The notes: generated by a model from the letters alone, not told the origin. Counted from the first letter of the stretch, positions 24,595-35,236 are shown. The stretch is 64,000 bases of DNA from Euglena gracilis (GCA_039621445.1 CP154956.1:82952474-83016473); one strand, 5' to 3'. Program-made: numbers and translations.

Positions 24595-25395
24595 GACAGT
24601 GGGGTGAGCCATTTTTGGCCTGAATGGGGGAGTCGCAGCTAGCCCGGGGGGGACTAACTTTTTTTGTGGAATGGAGAGAAGCCTTTTTGGAATTCCTAAG
24701 CAATGGAATAGTCCTCCTAATCTCCCAAGTCTTGTGCACAAAACAGAATCTTGAAAACTCGAAAATGGTGGGGAAAAAATGCGGGCAGCTATCATTTTTC
24801 ATTTTTTTTCATTTTTTTTGCATCATTTCTATGAAGAATCACAAATTACATGCAAAATCACTAAATACTTTTTCTACTTTTTATTAGGTCGCAAATCACA
24901 AATCGGTTTCAAAATTAAGTAGAAAAATCAAAGGGTTGGAAAATGGCACGCAAATAGTCAGCCTTCTTGTGGATATTTCTTGATTTTCAGCATCCACAGA
25001 AATCAATCCTGAGCATATCAGCAAGTAAAAGAAGCCATGTCAGTGTTTACTCACTTGGATGTGTTAAATGCTAATGCAGAGGACAATTTTTTTTGTACCA
25101 TGGAGGAGAGTAACACGGAGTAACACTTTCAGGGAGGCAGGTTTGCTGTCAGGCCTGCTGGGGTGGCCACCTGCCAAATGTGATCCCCACCTAAAAGTGG
25201 AAACATTGCAGCAGCGAAACAGCAGCATGGCAAAAAAAATACCGATCTCGGCACAGCGCAAAATGGTGCCCAAAACATAACCCCCAAGGTTGGCCGAAAA
25301 TTTTGTTTTGGAGCTTTCATTGCAAAAAAGTTTGACAAATAATTTCGGCACAAAATGCCGCAAAGAGAGCTCGATGAGGAACCCCCCAAAGCAGG
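24595..25395. other. Putative intron sequence, nothing recognised
   Basis: If the gene model holds, this lies in the large intron between 24519 and 26745. It is mixed-composition DNA with a T/A-rich stretch near 24800-24900 and no repeat family I can link elsewhere. Confidence 0.4.
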
Positions 25396-25399
25396 GCTG

Positions 25400-25720
25400 C
25401 ATGGGAAGGCCTCGTGGGGAGGTCGACCCCCCACCACCCGGGAGGTGGGGGGTCGACCCCCCCCACCCACCACAGCATTCTCACAGATTTCTTCCGGCAC
25501 CAAACGCTCCAGGAAAAATTGGTACTCCCGGAAACATGGGAGGAGGTGGGATGGGGGGTGGTCGACTCCCCCCACCCACCATGCAGGGGATGGGGGGTTG
25601 GACCCCCCACCCACCCACCACCCCGGCTGGTTGGCCGATTCCCATTTTGCCCTGCCCGAAAGTGTTTTGTGGAGGGGGCTGGCTGGCTCTGGGGCACTGC
25701 TTGGTCGTCCGCCATGCTGG
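25400..25720. repeat. G/C-run repeat family, second copy
   Basis: GGTCGACCCCCC-ACCAC and GGTGGTCGACTCCCCC-ACCCACCA blocks, followed by CCGGCTGGTTGGCCGATTCC, parallel 5250-5560. The CCACCACAGCATTCTCAC part parallels about 4140. Possible compound TIR element; ends are not resolved. Confidence 0.6.
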
Positions 25721-26079
25721 GCCGGCGTAAGGGATCCACGCAGTATGAGTAAATGTCTGGGCCGCAGATCTTGGAAACATTTGTTGATGAGAAATACACA
25801 TGGGGCTGGATATTAAAAATAAATGACTGTCAACAACCCTCAGGCGACGCACAACAACATGCAACGTTGACCCCCTTCGGCTTATGTGCCCAGCCAAAAA
25901 AGTTTCCGGGGGACATATGTGTGCATACACACATGTGTACATATGCATGGGATACATATGTTTCATGGGTTCACATGTGATATGGTGTGTGTGCATGCAG
26001 GCCTTCTTATAAGTGTTTGTGTGTATGCATCATGCGCACGTGCGTGCGCATCATGCGCACACACATGTGCATGCGCGCA

Positions 26080-26277
<198 letters not shown>

Positions 26278-26313
26278 GGCGCGCACGCGCGCACGCGCAG
26301 GTGAGTATGTCAG

Positions 26314-26665
26314 GGGTTTTCTTAAGAACCCCAGGTCCCAAGCAGCTGAAAAAGGTGCTGGATGGACCCTGGGATGGGGTCCAGGTGGGGGGGGGGGTGT
26401 TCTGGTCAGCTGGCTGCTGGACCCAGCGTGTCCAAATTCAGCTGCGTTGAGGTTTTAAAACAAAGATTTCAGTTCAGGTGAAAACCTAGACTAAGCTTCA
26501 AAAACAAACCCAGATTTCTGGCCATTGACCCTTTTTCCAAAAAAAATTCGACACTTTGCACTGAATTGCTTTGGTTCAGCGTTGCTGGGCTGTCCCAGCT
26601 TTATTCAGCGGATCCTTGGGGAGCTGGTCCGCAGCTGGAAAAAAAGGTGCCAGTTCCAGCTAAAG
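26314..26665. repeat. Dispersed repeat R4, copy 2
   Basis: Shares the CACTTTGCAC...TTCAGC and GGAGCTGGTCC...GGAAAAAAAGGTGCCAG order with 21480-21710. The left part has CAGGGGTTTTCTTAAGAACCCC, like the TIR/subterminal pattern of the 8-bp-TSD elements. A right-hand TIR was not located. Confidence 0.5.
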
Positions 26666-26745
26666 AAAAGTGTTTGTGTATGTGCGCGCGTTTGTGTTCA
26701 TCTGTCGCACTGGCACCTTCATATAACCCATGGTGTGGCACACAC

Positions 26746-26919
26746 AGCAGGGCGGTCCAGGGCGACGGAGCCCGTCGGGCTGGAGGACCGGCTGCTGCCG
26801 GAGTGGCGCCGTGGCACGCTCAGACGCCGCCGCTGGGACTGCGCTGCGGCGTCCGGCGTGACCGCGACGCGGCGGCAGCCCCACTGGTAGATGGACCCCT
26901 CCGTGGTGCTCAGCCCCGT
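26746..26919 (-). CDS. Candidate exon with RCC1-like motif
   Basis: Acceptor GGCCGGCCAG; donor CCTGCT|GTGTGT; 58 codons, phase 0 at both ends, very high GC3. It begins TGLSTTEGSIYQWGC. The TTEGSIYQWG stretch resembles the end of RCC1 repeats (small residue, G, hydrophobic, aromatic, x, W, G). A Ser/Arg-rich stretch follows (RRHSGSSRSSSPTGS). RCC1 proteins form beta-propellers acting as GEFs or in ubiquitin ligases. One partial repeat is thin evidence, so the function is tentative. Confidence 0.5.
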
Positions 26920-27307
26920 CTGGCCGGCCGCGGGGGGCTGCGGCGGCGGGCGAATATGTATTGGAGAATTTCAGAACATCCACAATGTGTAGTTGTTGTG
27001 TTCAAAAGTTGGAACATGGGAGCTAGTGTTTTCCCCAAACATCCCCCCCCAACAGATCTGCAACGGGCTCCTGGATCCTCCCCTGAACCCATTTAGGGAG
27101 TCATTTACGGAAGGGATCCAAAAATCCAAACAAAAGGAAAGCGCGGTGCTGCGCTGCATGCCTTCCCTTTGTTACTGACTTACTTACGCTTCCTTAATTA
27201 CTTTGTTCCTTGCTCACACCATAACCTTCCAACGGCGGTCTGGCTTGCCGGGGATCATTCAGGAAGGCAGTGCCACAGAAACTGTGCCTTCCATGTCGTG
27301 TGGCCAC

Positions 27308-27454
27308 CCGCCATGCAGCGTGCCGGCTCGTCTTCAGTGAGGTCCCCTGGCTCATCACGGTGGCGATGTGCTTCAGAGAGGGCAGGCGGAGGCACAGCAT
27401 CGGCTTGGGGTACGGGAACTTCTTGGGGGTGGCGGCCAGAGAGGCAGGCCGCAG
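27308..27454 (-). CDS. Candidate upstream exon of the same gene
   Basis: Acceptor ACGGTGCCAG; donor GCATGGCGG|GTGGCC; 49 codons in phase 0. Nearly every third base is G or C (AAG AAG TTC CCG TAC CCC AAG CCG ATG CTG). It reads PYPKPMLCLRLPSLKHIATV then MSQGTSLKTSRHAA, which could precede the TTEG...WG motif of the next exon in an RCC1-type repeat. A possible further upstream exon ends DPCFVCK near 27531. No promoter or start codon is identified. Confidence 0.5.
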
Positions 27455-27929
27455 CTGGCACCGTCGCATTGGTGTGGTGGCCTGAGGGGATCCTCACCTT
27501 CGACAAATGTCACCAGTTTCAAACCTTGCAGACGAAGCATGGGTCTGTGCTAATGAGGTGTTTGCTCTGAGGAGAATGATTGGATCTCCCTGGCTCACGA
27601 AAACCCCCCCTTTGGTCTTGCAACCAGGAGGGTTTCTGGCACCTCGTCTTGCAACCCCCGACCATGGGTGCTTGCAAGACCAGGTGCCAAAACCCTGCAT
27701 CTATAAGGCTTGTTTCGGTTACAACCGCCCACCAAGGGTGGTTTTATACACGGTGGTCAACCCTGTGGTCGGTGGGCAAAGCGGGGGGGGGGGCAAATTG
27801 AAAAAGAAAGCATGCCCCAAATTTGCACCATCGCTCAATATTCTGTCAGCCAAAACACAACCTGTTTTGGTAACAAATCCTGCGACTGTTTGGAGGCAGC
27901 AAACGTCGAAGGGCCATGTGTGGCACAGT

Positions 27930-28877
27930 AGGGCTGCATGGAGGAAGAGATAGACATCGAAGTCCTCTACCTCTATGTGAGCCACAACTACCTCTTCCAA
28001 AAGGTCCATAAAACACATGCTTGAAATTTGGCAGGTTTGCATCAAAGCATATCCCAAGAATTGTGGGGATGAGGGAATTATCCAGGTTGGTGGTTTTGAA
28101 TTTTTGAAGTTTGTCACCACACATATACAAAATTCCCTCGCTTCAGCCGTCTTCTTCTGGCTTTGACATAGAAGTGACATAGAGGGATAGAGGAGACTGA
28201 AAACCCTCGACATCTGGCCATACTTGTAGTTAGTGCGCCGCGGCACGAGCGCCGCACTATTTTTTGCGGCGCTCGTGCCGCGGCGCAAAAAAAATTCCGC
28301 GGTGGTCGCGGCGCACAGAAAGATTTTTGCCGCGGCTGTCGCGGCACAAGCAAAATTTATTGCCGCGGTGGTCGCGGCGCAAGTGGAAAATGTTTCCGCG
28401 GTGGTTGCGGCGCAAAAAAAAAACTTCTGCCCAGAGCTCAAGAACGTTGATGTGGAGGTCTCGCTTGACATGGTGAATGCTGATCTGTGAAAACAAACAA
28501 GAACGCTTGCACAAAAGTTCACTCCCTGCCGCCAAATACCCTTCTCGGCCATGGTTGAGAAAGCATCAAAGAGGCCAGGCAGGAGAAGGGGCCGAAAGGA
28601 AGTATATGTGGGACACAATTTAAAAAGACAATTGCCGCGGTGGTCGCGGCACAAACTTCAAAAGTTTCCGCGGCGGTTGCGGCGCAAACATAAACCAGTG
28701 CCGCGGCATTCGCGGCGCACAGAAAAAATTTTGCCGTGGCACTGCCGGTTACAAAAAAAATTTCCGCGGTGGTCGCGGCGCATGGAAACATTTTTTTCCA
28801 GTCGCACTAACTACAAGTATGCATCTGGCTCTACCTCTGTGCCTCAACCTCAATCCCTCCACCTCTTTGCAGCCTAG
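27930..28877 (+). mobile_element. GCTGCA/TAGAGG-type TIR element, copy A, with nested element
   Basis: Ends AGGGCTGCATGGAGG and CCTCTTTGCAGCCTAG, flanked by the 8-bp direct repeat GGCACAGT (27922-27929 and 28878-28885). Subterminal CTCTACCTCTATG and CATAGAGGGATAGAGG words, plus a central block, match copies B (36419-36877) and C (49558-49980). It is interrupted by the element at 28219-28821. Own length without the insert is about 340 bp, so it is shorter and more diverged than B and C. Confidence 0.85.
28219..28821. mobile_element. 603-bp nested TIR element, perfect 19-bp TIRs and 8-bp TSD
   Basis: Both ends are CATACTTGTAGTTAGTGCG (inverted, perfect), flanked by CATCTGGC at 28211-28218 and 28822-28829. 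Next to the left TIR is a perfect 22-bp-arm hairpin (28235-28256 with 28265-28286). The interior repeats a GC hairpin, CCGCGGTGGTCGCGG and variants, every 30-45 bp, separated by A/T-rich spacers. It sits inside copy A and must be the younger insertion. The long minus-strand frame through it is an artefact of the repeats. Confidence 0.95.
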
Positions 28878-28885
28878 GGCACAGT

Positions 28886-30600
28886 TTCTGCTTAATTGAG
28901 CTCAGCAGGGGAGACATTTGGGTTGATGTCGTTGAGTTCAGATCAATTCAGATCAGGGTAAACAAAACTATCCGAACCTCTCTCCTACCATTCCTCCCTA
29001 ACCGGGTTCTGGAGGAACAATTGCCCATGACAAGAATGAGAAACTCATATGCATATGCGTAATTATTGGGGATCCCCCTGTAACCTCCCCCAAACCATCC
29101 GGGGCGACATTCATTTTGTGGTTCACAAAAAGCATGTGAGCCACATTTTTTTTTGGTCTCCACAGATAAACCACAAAATTTATCTTGGTGTCCACAAGTG
29201 AAGCACAGTTTTCCTTTGGTGGCTAAAAATGAAACACAGAAAAACCCCTTGGTGAGAATGAATAAAAAATTAAGCACTTTTACAACTAAAAGCGGATTGA
29301 TCTTTAGACACCTTCGACACCAAAACGGCCACTCTTGGAAGACGGACACTCTGGGGGGGAACCAAATTTTGGCCTGACACAAAAAAAACATATTGCATGC
29401 AAAATCCTTCAGAAGCTCTCCCGGGTTGTACACTTTCTGCTGGAGGGGAAAAAATTCATCTTCACCAGCAAAGTTTTTCCAATTTTAAATAAAAAATATG
29501 CAATTTTTGACAAAGGAGTGCAAAAATGACAACAGGAGAGATTGAAAAATGACCACATAAAAACACATAAAAAAACACAAAAAAGGCAAGTTTTGACAAA
29601 ATCAAAAAATGCAAAAGAAACACAAAAATTTCCCCACTCACTACCCCCAATGACCCCTTTCTGAACCCAAACCAGGCTCCAAAAAATTATGCGTGAAGCA
29701 GGAACTTGCCACTCACCTGAGAATCAAATCGCAAAACTTTCTGCCAAATTCCCAATTGGACCTGTTTTACAGCCAAATAGCATGCAAATTTCAAATAGGG
29801 ACCTCAGTTTTAAGAAAATATGATGTAGCACTTGACCTTATGGTGACCTGCCAAAACAAAAACCCCATTGCCCTCCCGGACCCCCCACAAAGCGAAGTTG
29901 GGTGCTTGGATGACCACCCTTCAGCAGGGGCCTGGAAACCACGGCGCCAGGCACTGGGGTCTTTTCCATTGGCTCAGGCAGCGAAGCGTGAATGATGCAG
30001 ACACTCCAAGGACAATATCCATCAAGGTTTCAGCCACAAGCACAACGAGCAAAAAAGGCATCAGAAAGGGGACAATGTGGGGGAAAAAAGGCCAGAAACC
30101 AAACTTAAAATTTGGAGTCACTGAAATTTGATTTCACCGGAAGGGTCTTAGGGTTGCTTGACTTTAAAAGCATTTTCCCCAATGAAGGGAGGTGAGAGAC
30201 TTGCATTAATTGCAGGGGAGGTACACGCCACCCCCTGCCTTGTGTCGATCTGGCTGACCCGAAATGAAATTATGGGTTGCTTGTGAATTGGGTGGGGGGT
30301 TTATTGTTTTTTTTTTTGAGCATTTTTGAATTTTTCCTGAAATTTTGGACAAAGGCATTTTTTTTTGTGTTTTTCCTGGAGAGGAAAAAACCCAAATGTC
30401 CAACTTTGGAAAATAGGGCACAAATTATCGGGATGCGTGTTTAAAGCAGAAATACAACAGAAGTTGGTGGAGAGGAAAACTTGCATCTCAATCACCCCTA
30501 CACCATTCCCCTCATTAAATGACCTTCTTGACGAAGGTGCAGAACCCCACCAAAGCAGAGTTGTGTTTTCTCAAAACAAAATATGATAATTATTGTGAAT
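28886..30600. other. Unassigned intergenic DNA
   Basis: AT-leaning, few G/C runs. 29110-29235 has loosely repeated CCACAAAATT / GTGAAGCACA words. No TIR, tRNA or credible exon was found. Confidence 0.4.
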
Positions 30601-31753
30601 CATGCAGCGTGCAAAAAACCTGATGACCACCGCTGGTCGTCTGTTGAAAAGAACTTCCGTTCAAGGGGTAACTTGGTACCCCAACGTAGCACACAGCCAG
30701 AGATACGCTCGCAATCATCAGATCGGCCAAAATCAGAGTCGAAATTTGTGGTGATTTTTGGTGCTGTTTGGTTTAAGATGCTTGATGAACCACACAGAAA
30801 CATTCTTTCTCTTCAAATCTACGGCCTGAGGGGTGTAGCGGGGTACAAGAATTGTGAAATTAGGACTTCCCTGGGACAGTAAACAAGCGTACTGTGCAGC
30901 ATGACTGAATTTGGTGGTGATCACTAGTCGTCTGATGAAAAGAGCTTTCGATTGAGGGGTGTTGTACCTGAACAATTTTCACAGCCAGAGATACACTCGC
31001 AATCGTTGGAATTTGGCAAAATGCAAAGTAGCGTGACATTTCAGATTAGTGGTCGGAGATTGGTCCTCAGAGTGTCCTTTGACCGAAGGTTGATAACGCC
31101 GGTTCTGTTGTGAACCTGGCGTCCCTAAAACGCCGCTTTAAATAAGGGGTGGTGCAGGTCATGGGACCCAAAAGTTCATGTGATTTCCTGGACCAGCTTA
31201 CCTAGCTTGGGACTCGGTACCATTTTATCTCCTCCACATTGTCCCAGGCCCCAGCATGGAAGTTTTTCACCACCGTGTTGTCCCCCTTATTGTCCAGAAG
31301 ACAGACCGGCCGGGCATTTGGGGGGGGGGTAACGTGACCCCCCCCCTAAAAGCATCCTGGACCAAAGTTTTCCTTTTCCTTTTACCTGATACCAAAGTTT
31401 TTCGCCGTTTTTTTTGCCATTTTGATTATTAACCAAAAACTTCCATTTCTTAGAGTCATGCTTTGGACCTTTTTATTGAAAAAAAAATGTGAGTAGCGGC
31501 TCAAAGCTTGCTTCTATGACCAAATTTGTGAAATCTTTCTAAGTTATATCCAGCAGAAGTGTACTAAATCCCAAAATTGCAATTTCCGCAATTTTCCCGT
31601 AGTTTTTTCCGCAATTTTTACAATTTTTCCGCAATTCTTCTGCAGTTTTTTTTGAAGGCCTGCATCAATTTGAAACCGTGTATTGGGGCTCTGGCTTCGC
31701 GCCTGAACCAGCGTCCAGAACGCTGGTTCAGGCGGGAATACGGCGTCCAGGGG

Positions 31754-32201
31754 AGGCTAGGCACAGCGGGGGGGGGGGGGGGCGGAGGGGGGCTGAGGGG
31801 GGGGGGCGAGCGGCCGCGCGGGCGGCCGCGCGGGGGGAGGGGGGGGAGGGGGTCCGAGGGCGGCCGCGCGGGCGGCGCGCATCCTAAAATCGGTGATTTT
31901 CGGGTCCAAAAACTGGTCATTTTTTGCCATTTTTGGGCCATTTTGACCCAAAGAGTGCTTTTTTTGGCCGTGCGCAGAGCGCGCGGCCCCCAAATTTGCC
32001 ATTTCATGTCCGAAAATGGTCATTTTTGGTCATTTTTGGGCCTCAAAAAAGTCGCGATTTTTCACAAAAAATTTTCCTTGGCTATGCTAGGCACAGTGGG
32101 GGGAGGGGGGGTCCAGGGGGGGGCGAGCGGCCGCGCGGGCGGCCGCGCAGGGGCCGCGCAGGGGGGGGGTCCCGGACCCCCCCGAGCGGCGCGCCCAGCC
32201 T
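31754..32201. mobile_element. 448-bp element with AGGCTAGGC-type TIRs and 7-8 bp TSD
   Basis: AGGCTAGGCACAG at the left pairs with GCGCGCCCAGCCT at the right. CCAGGGG flanks both ends (31747-31753 and 32202-32208; TCCAGGGG if the end is trimmed by one base). It is built from two CGAGCGGCCGCGCGG blocks around CCAAAATTTGCCATTT...GGGCCTCAAAAAA. A second, shorter copy is at 63034-63278. The Gly/Arg-rich frames are artefacts. Confidence 0.8.
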
Positions 32202-32535
32202 CCAGGGGACCCAAAAATAAAAAGTGCCAAAAAGTGTCCAAAATGGTTTTTTGACGTGTGGCAATCATATCAATCATATCTGAGCAGTTTTTGGGGGGTA
32301 TTTGGCCAGAAATTGGGGTATTTTGTGCAACAATTTCCATTTGGCCAAATTTGGCGATTTTGTGAAATAGAGTACCATGCAGCACGGCTGAAATCTAAGG
32401 CCATCTGTTGAAAGCCCTTGAGAACGGCTATCGATCAAGGGGCAACATGGCAGGTAAACAGTGGATTTTAGAATTTGCGAAAAGGGCCGGAACATGCAAT
32501 CAGTAGGGTAGATTCGATTAATCGATTAATCGACT

Positions 32536-32744
32536 AACGTGACCCCCCTATTTGTCACCCCCCCCTAATAGTCGCCCCCCCCTGGGGGGGGGGCGACAAT
32601 TAGGGGGGGGGTACCCATGGACCCATGGAAATGTGGGGTGAATTGAGTAACCCCCCCCCTAATTGTCACCCCCCCCCTAATGGTCGCCAGGGGGGTCAAA
32701 ACGCTCCCAGGGGGTGTGCCATATAGGGGGGGGGGGGTCACGTT
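32536..32744. mobile_element. AACGTGACCCCCC-type inverted-repeat element, copy 1
   Basis: Left AACGTGACCCCCCTAT is mirrored by ATAGGGGGG...GGTCACGTT at the right. The interior has the nested palindrome GTCGCCC...GGGCGAC and ACCCATGGACCCATGG. It sits among ATTAATCGAT words and has no clear TSD. A copy truncated at the right lies at 33656-33841; a left-end fragment is at about 31330-31350. Confidence 0.75.
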
Positions 32745-32915
32745 AATTGTCTGTGGCCGCCGATTAATCGAATCGTTCGGTGGGGGGAGATTAATCAATC
32801 CACAAACAGGTGCACAGAAACAGGAGGACAACATCTCACCACCTCAGGCACAAAGACCCCACATCCCAATGTTTCTGATAGAGGCTAAGATGGAAAATGT
32901 TCTGATATCTTAACC

Positions 32916-32982
32916 ATACATGCAGCGGTAGAGCGCGCGCTTCACAAGCGCGAGGTCATGGGTTCGATCCCCACCATGTATG
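32916..32982 (+). tRNA. tRNA-Val(CAC)-like sequence with reduced D arm
   Basis: Seven-base-pair acceptor stem ATACATG/CATGTAT; anticodon stem CGCGC/GCGCG around loop TTCACAA (anticodon CAC); variable AGGTC; T arm ATGGG-TTCGATC-CCCAC with one terminal mismatch; G discriminator; TTTTT 4 nt downstream. The D-arm segment is only CAGCGGTAGAGCG: about 5 nt of the usual 5' D-stem strand are missing. It may be a pseudogene, a D-armless tRNA or a tRNA-derived repeat head. Confidence 0.55.
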
Positions 32983-33023
32983 AGATTTTTCACCAATTTG
33001 CACAGTCATTTTATCAACAGAAG

Positions 33024-33076
33024 TTGAACCCACGACCACAGGGTTAACGACCGAACGCTCTACTGCTGGGGCTTGT
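33024..33076 (-). tRNA. Degenerate tRNA-Asn(GTT)-like relic
   Basis: The minus strand reads CAGCAGTAGAGCG, then GGTCGTTAACC (GTT at the anticodon position) and GGTCGTGGGTTCAAC. The acceptor does not pair, U33 is replaced and the anticodon stem is weak, so it is not functional as seen. It faces the 32916-32982 sequence about 40 bp away and shares its D-arm truncation. Confidence 0.35.
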
Positions 33077-33517
33077 GTTCCTTGGAGAAAATATCCTATA
33101 TCGACCAATTACTCGTTAATCGTCTGACACCCCCCGATTAATCATTTGACTTCCCGAAACGATTAATTGGCACAATCCTACAATCGGCGATTTTCAGGGC
33201 GCTATGCACTGTGGCTGAGTTCTGAGGGAGAGCTCTCGATTGATATGCTGCATGGTACCTGAGGTGTGGGATTTCACAAATTAGGATGTCAAATTTTGAA
33301 ACACACGATCGCTGAAAACAAGCGATGTGTGCTTTATTGCTGAATCCTGTGGCCATCTGTCAAAAGCCCTTGAGAAGAGCTTTCGATTGATGGGTAACGT
33401 GGCATCACATCTGTGAAAACTTCAATCGGCCGATCGACATGGCCCTTCGCCCAAAGGAGGTCAAAAATGCTCAAAAAGGTTCAAAAAGGGGGTATTTAGG
33501 CCAAAATTGGCCGTGAT

Positions 33518-33632
33518 TCCTTGAACGCCGGTTCGGGCGTGAAGCCAGAGCCCCTAATCCACGGTTTCAGCAACTGTGTTCAGGCGTTCTGGAACACGGC
33601 TTCACGCCCGAACCGGCGTTCTGAACACAGTT
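33518..33632. repeat. Foldback of the ACCGTG...CTCTGGCTTC...GAACC family
   Basis: GAACGCCGGTTCGGGCGTGAAGCC is followed within 80 bp by its inverse GGCTTCACGCCCGAACCGGCGTTC. The AGAGCCCC...CACGGTTT part matches, inverted, GAAACCGTGTATTGGGG-CTCTGG at 31668-31740 and 50916-50960. Confidence 0.7.
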
Positions 33633-33655
33633 TTCGTATCGCAATTTGGGGGGTT

Positions 33656-33841
33656 TAACGTGACCCCCCCCCTATATGTCACCCCCCCCCTAATTGTCGC
33701 CCCCCCCCCTTGGGGGGCGACAATTAGGGGGAGTTACCCATGGACCCATGGACGGGTTGGGTAAATTGAGTAACCCCCCCCCCAATTGTCACCCCCCCCT
33801 AATTGTCGCCAGGGGGGGTCAAAACGCTCCGGGGGGGGGGG
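33656..33841. mobile_element. AACGTGACCCCCC-type element, copy 2, right end lost
   Basis: Same order as 32536-32744: ACGTGACCCCCC, TATGTCACC, GTCGCC...GGGGCGAC, TACCCATGGACCCATGG, AATTGTCGCC, GTCAAAACGCTCC. It stops after the last G run without the GGTCACGTT terminus. Confidence 0.75.
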
Positions 33842-34044
33842 TGCCGCGGAATTTTTATAAGACAAAATTATTTCCAAGCAGAAAATCGGGGGAAGACCTA
33901 AAAAAAAAGGCCCTGAAATTGCCAAATTTTGTCAAATGATGTAAATTTTTGACAAATTTCGGCAAATATGCAAAAAAAAACAACAACAAAAAGAGCAACT
34001 GGGTGAAGCGTTGTGAAACGTTCAAAAAATGGCTGGAAAGGGAG

Positions 34045-34310
34045 CCTTGGTACACGGGGGGGGGGGGGCTAGGACCCCTGTTCACTTCCGAACTGAACTG
34101 GACATGTTGACTTCCCGGAGTGGGGGAGCAGGCGCCGAATTTTTTTTTGAAAAAGAACTTTGATCGGTGGGCACCCGTCGTTCCGATATTCATTTTTTTC
34201 CGGAAGTGAACACGTATGGCCAGGTACATGGGGGGGGGCCTTGGGACCCCCTGTTCACTTCCGAAGTGAACTGAACATGGGGGGGATCCGGGGTCCCGAA
34301 GTGGACTTCC
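34045..34310. repeat. About 170-bp direct duplication
   Basis: TACACGGGGG...GGACCCCTGTTCACTTCCGAACTGAACTGGACATG (about 34051-34110) recurs as TACATGGGGG...GGACCCCCTGTTCACTTCCGAAGTGAACTGAACATG (about 34223-34280). The core TTCACTTCCGAAGTGAA is itself palindromic. Confidence 0.75.
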
Positions 34311-34394
34311 TAGCCTCCAAGGAAAAAACTGTGGTTGAAATTGCAGGAAAAATGCGGATATCAATTTTCCCCTGTGAACCCCAACCCTTTCAAG

Positions 34395-34632
34395 AATGTC
34401 AAGCAAAGCAAACAATCTGGGTTGCTGGACAGCCTGCACGTGGCCACAACAACGGCCATTTCCGGCCGCTTGGGTTTGTTTGGGGGCATTTGGGTTGGCT
34501 CCGTGGAGGCATCTTGGGGGGCATCCTGCGCCTCTGGGCCAGGGCAGCGCAGAGTGCTGAAATCCGTCACACGACCGTGGGAGACGCAGCCACCCATCAA
34601 GAAGAAGCTGGGGGTGGAACATGAATGGATAG
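34395..34632 (+). CDS. Candidate exon, unknown protein
   Basis: Acceptor-like AACCCTTTCAAG; donor GGATAG|GTTTCC; open 79 codons with GC3 around 70% and no homopolymers. It reads SGLLDSLHVATTTAISGRLG and later VTRPWETQPPIKKKLGVEHE. A possible next exon (acceptor TTTTTTCTTGCAAAG at about 34859) keeps phase for about 25 codons and then merges with the first degenerate unit of the 77-bp satellite. No domain is recognised. Confidence 0.4.
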
Positions 34633-35236
34633 GTTTCCCATCCTTGCTAACCCCACTCTACTCCAGAAAAACAACACCAAACCAAATAAACCACCCACTC
34701 GTCATTTTTCAGGAAACGGACATAGACAGACAGACAGACAGAAGCAAGTTGGGTGGCAGGGGGATAATCTCCTATTTTTTTGTTGCGCCTTCAGAGTGCA
34801 CACACCCAAACTATGTTCACATTTCCTTTGGATGTAAACTAACTTTTTTCTTGCAAAGGTTTGACATCAGTCGAGACCTGGTCACGTTACTCATTTCGGC
34901 AAGCTCCCCGCGGTCCAATGCTCCCCCAAGTTGTGAAGCAAAATGGATTCGCTTCCAAAACGGTTCGGCAACACAGGGGATTTTGTTATTTTGGGGCCCT
35001 GGGACAGTTGAGCAGCAAAAGGGATTCACTTCCAAAACGGTTCGGCAACACAGGGGATTTTGTTATTTTGGGGCCCTGGGACAGTTGAGCAGCAAAAGGA
35101 ATTTGCTTCCAAAACGGTTCGGCAACACAGGGGATTTTGTTATTTTGGGGCCCTGGGACAGTTGAGCAGCAAAAGGGATTCGCTTCCAAAACGGTTCGGC
35201 AACACAGGGGATATTGTTTTTTTGGGGCCCTGGGAC

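Larger units (their letters stand above)
30610..33420. repeat. Degenerate dispersed family R6, five copies
   Basis: Related blocks at about 30610-30720, 30895-31015, 32375-32475, 33200-33300 and 33330-33420. They share, in order, GTGCAGCATGGCTGA-type, GTCGTCTGTTGAAAAG, CTTTCGATTGAGGGGT and (twice) CACAGCCAGAGATACGCTCG. All are in the same orientation with variable spacing. No poly(A), TIR or protein was found. Confidence 0.6.

Noticed and set aside
27719-28654. 311-codon minus-strand frame, the longest in the window
   Set aside because: It crosses two nested TIR elements, and its repeated CAATTAE-like text is the hairpin array of the inner one.
31676-32254. 225-codon Gly/Arg-rich frame
   Set aside because: Lies on the G-run and CGAGCGGCCGCGCGG blocks of a TSD-flanked element; the opposite strand is equally open.
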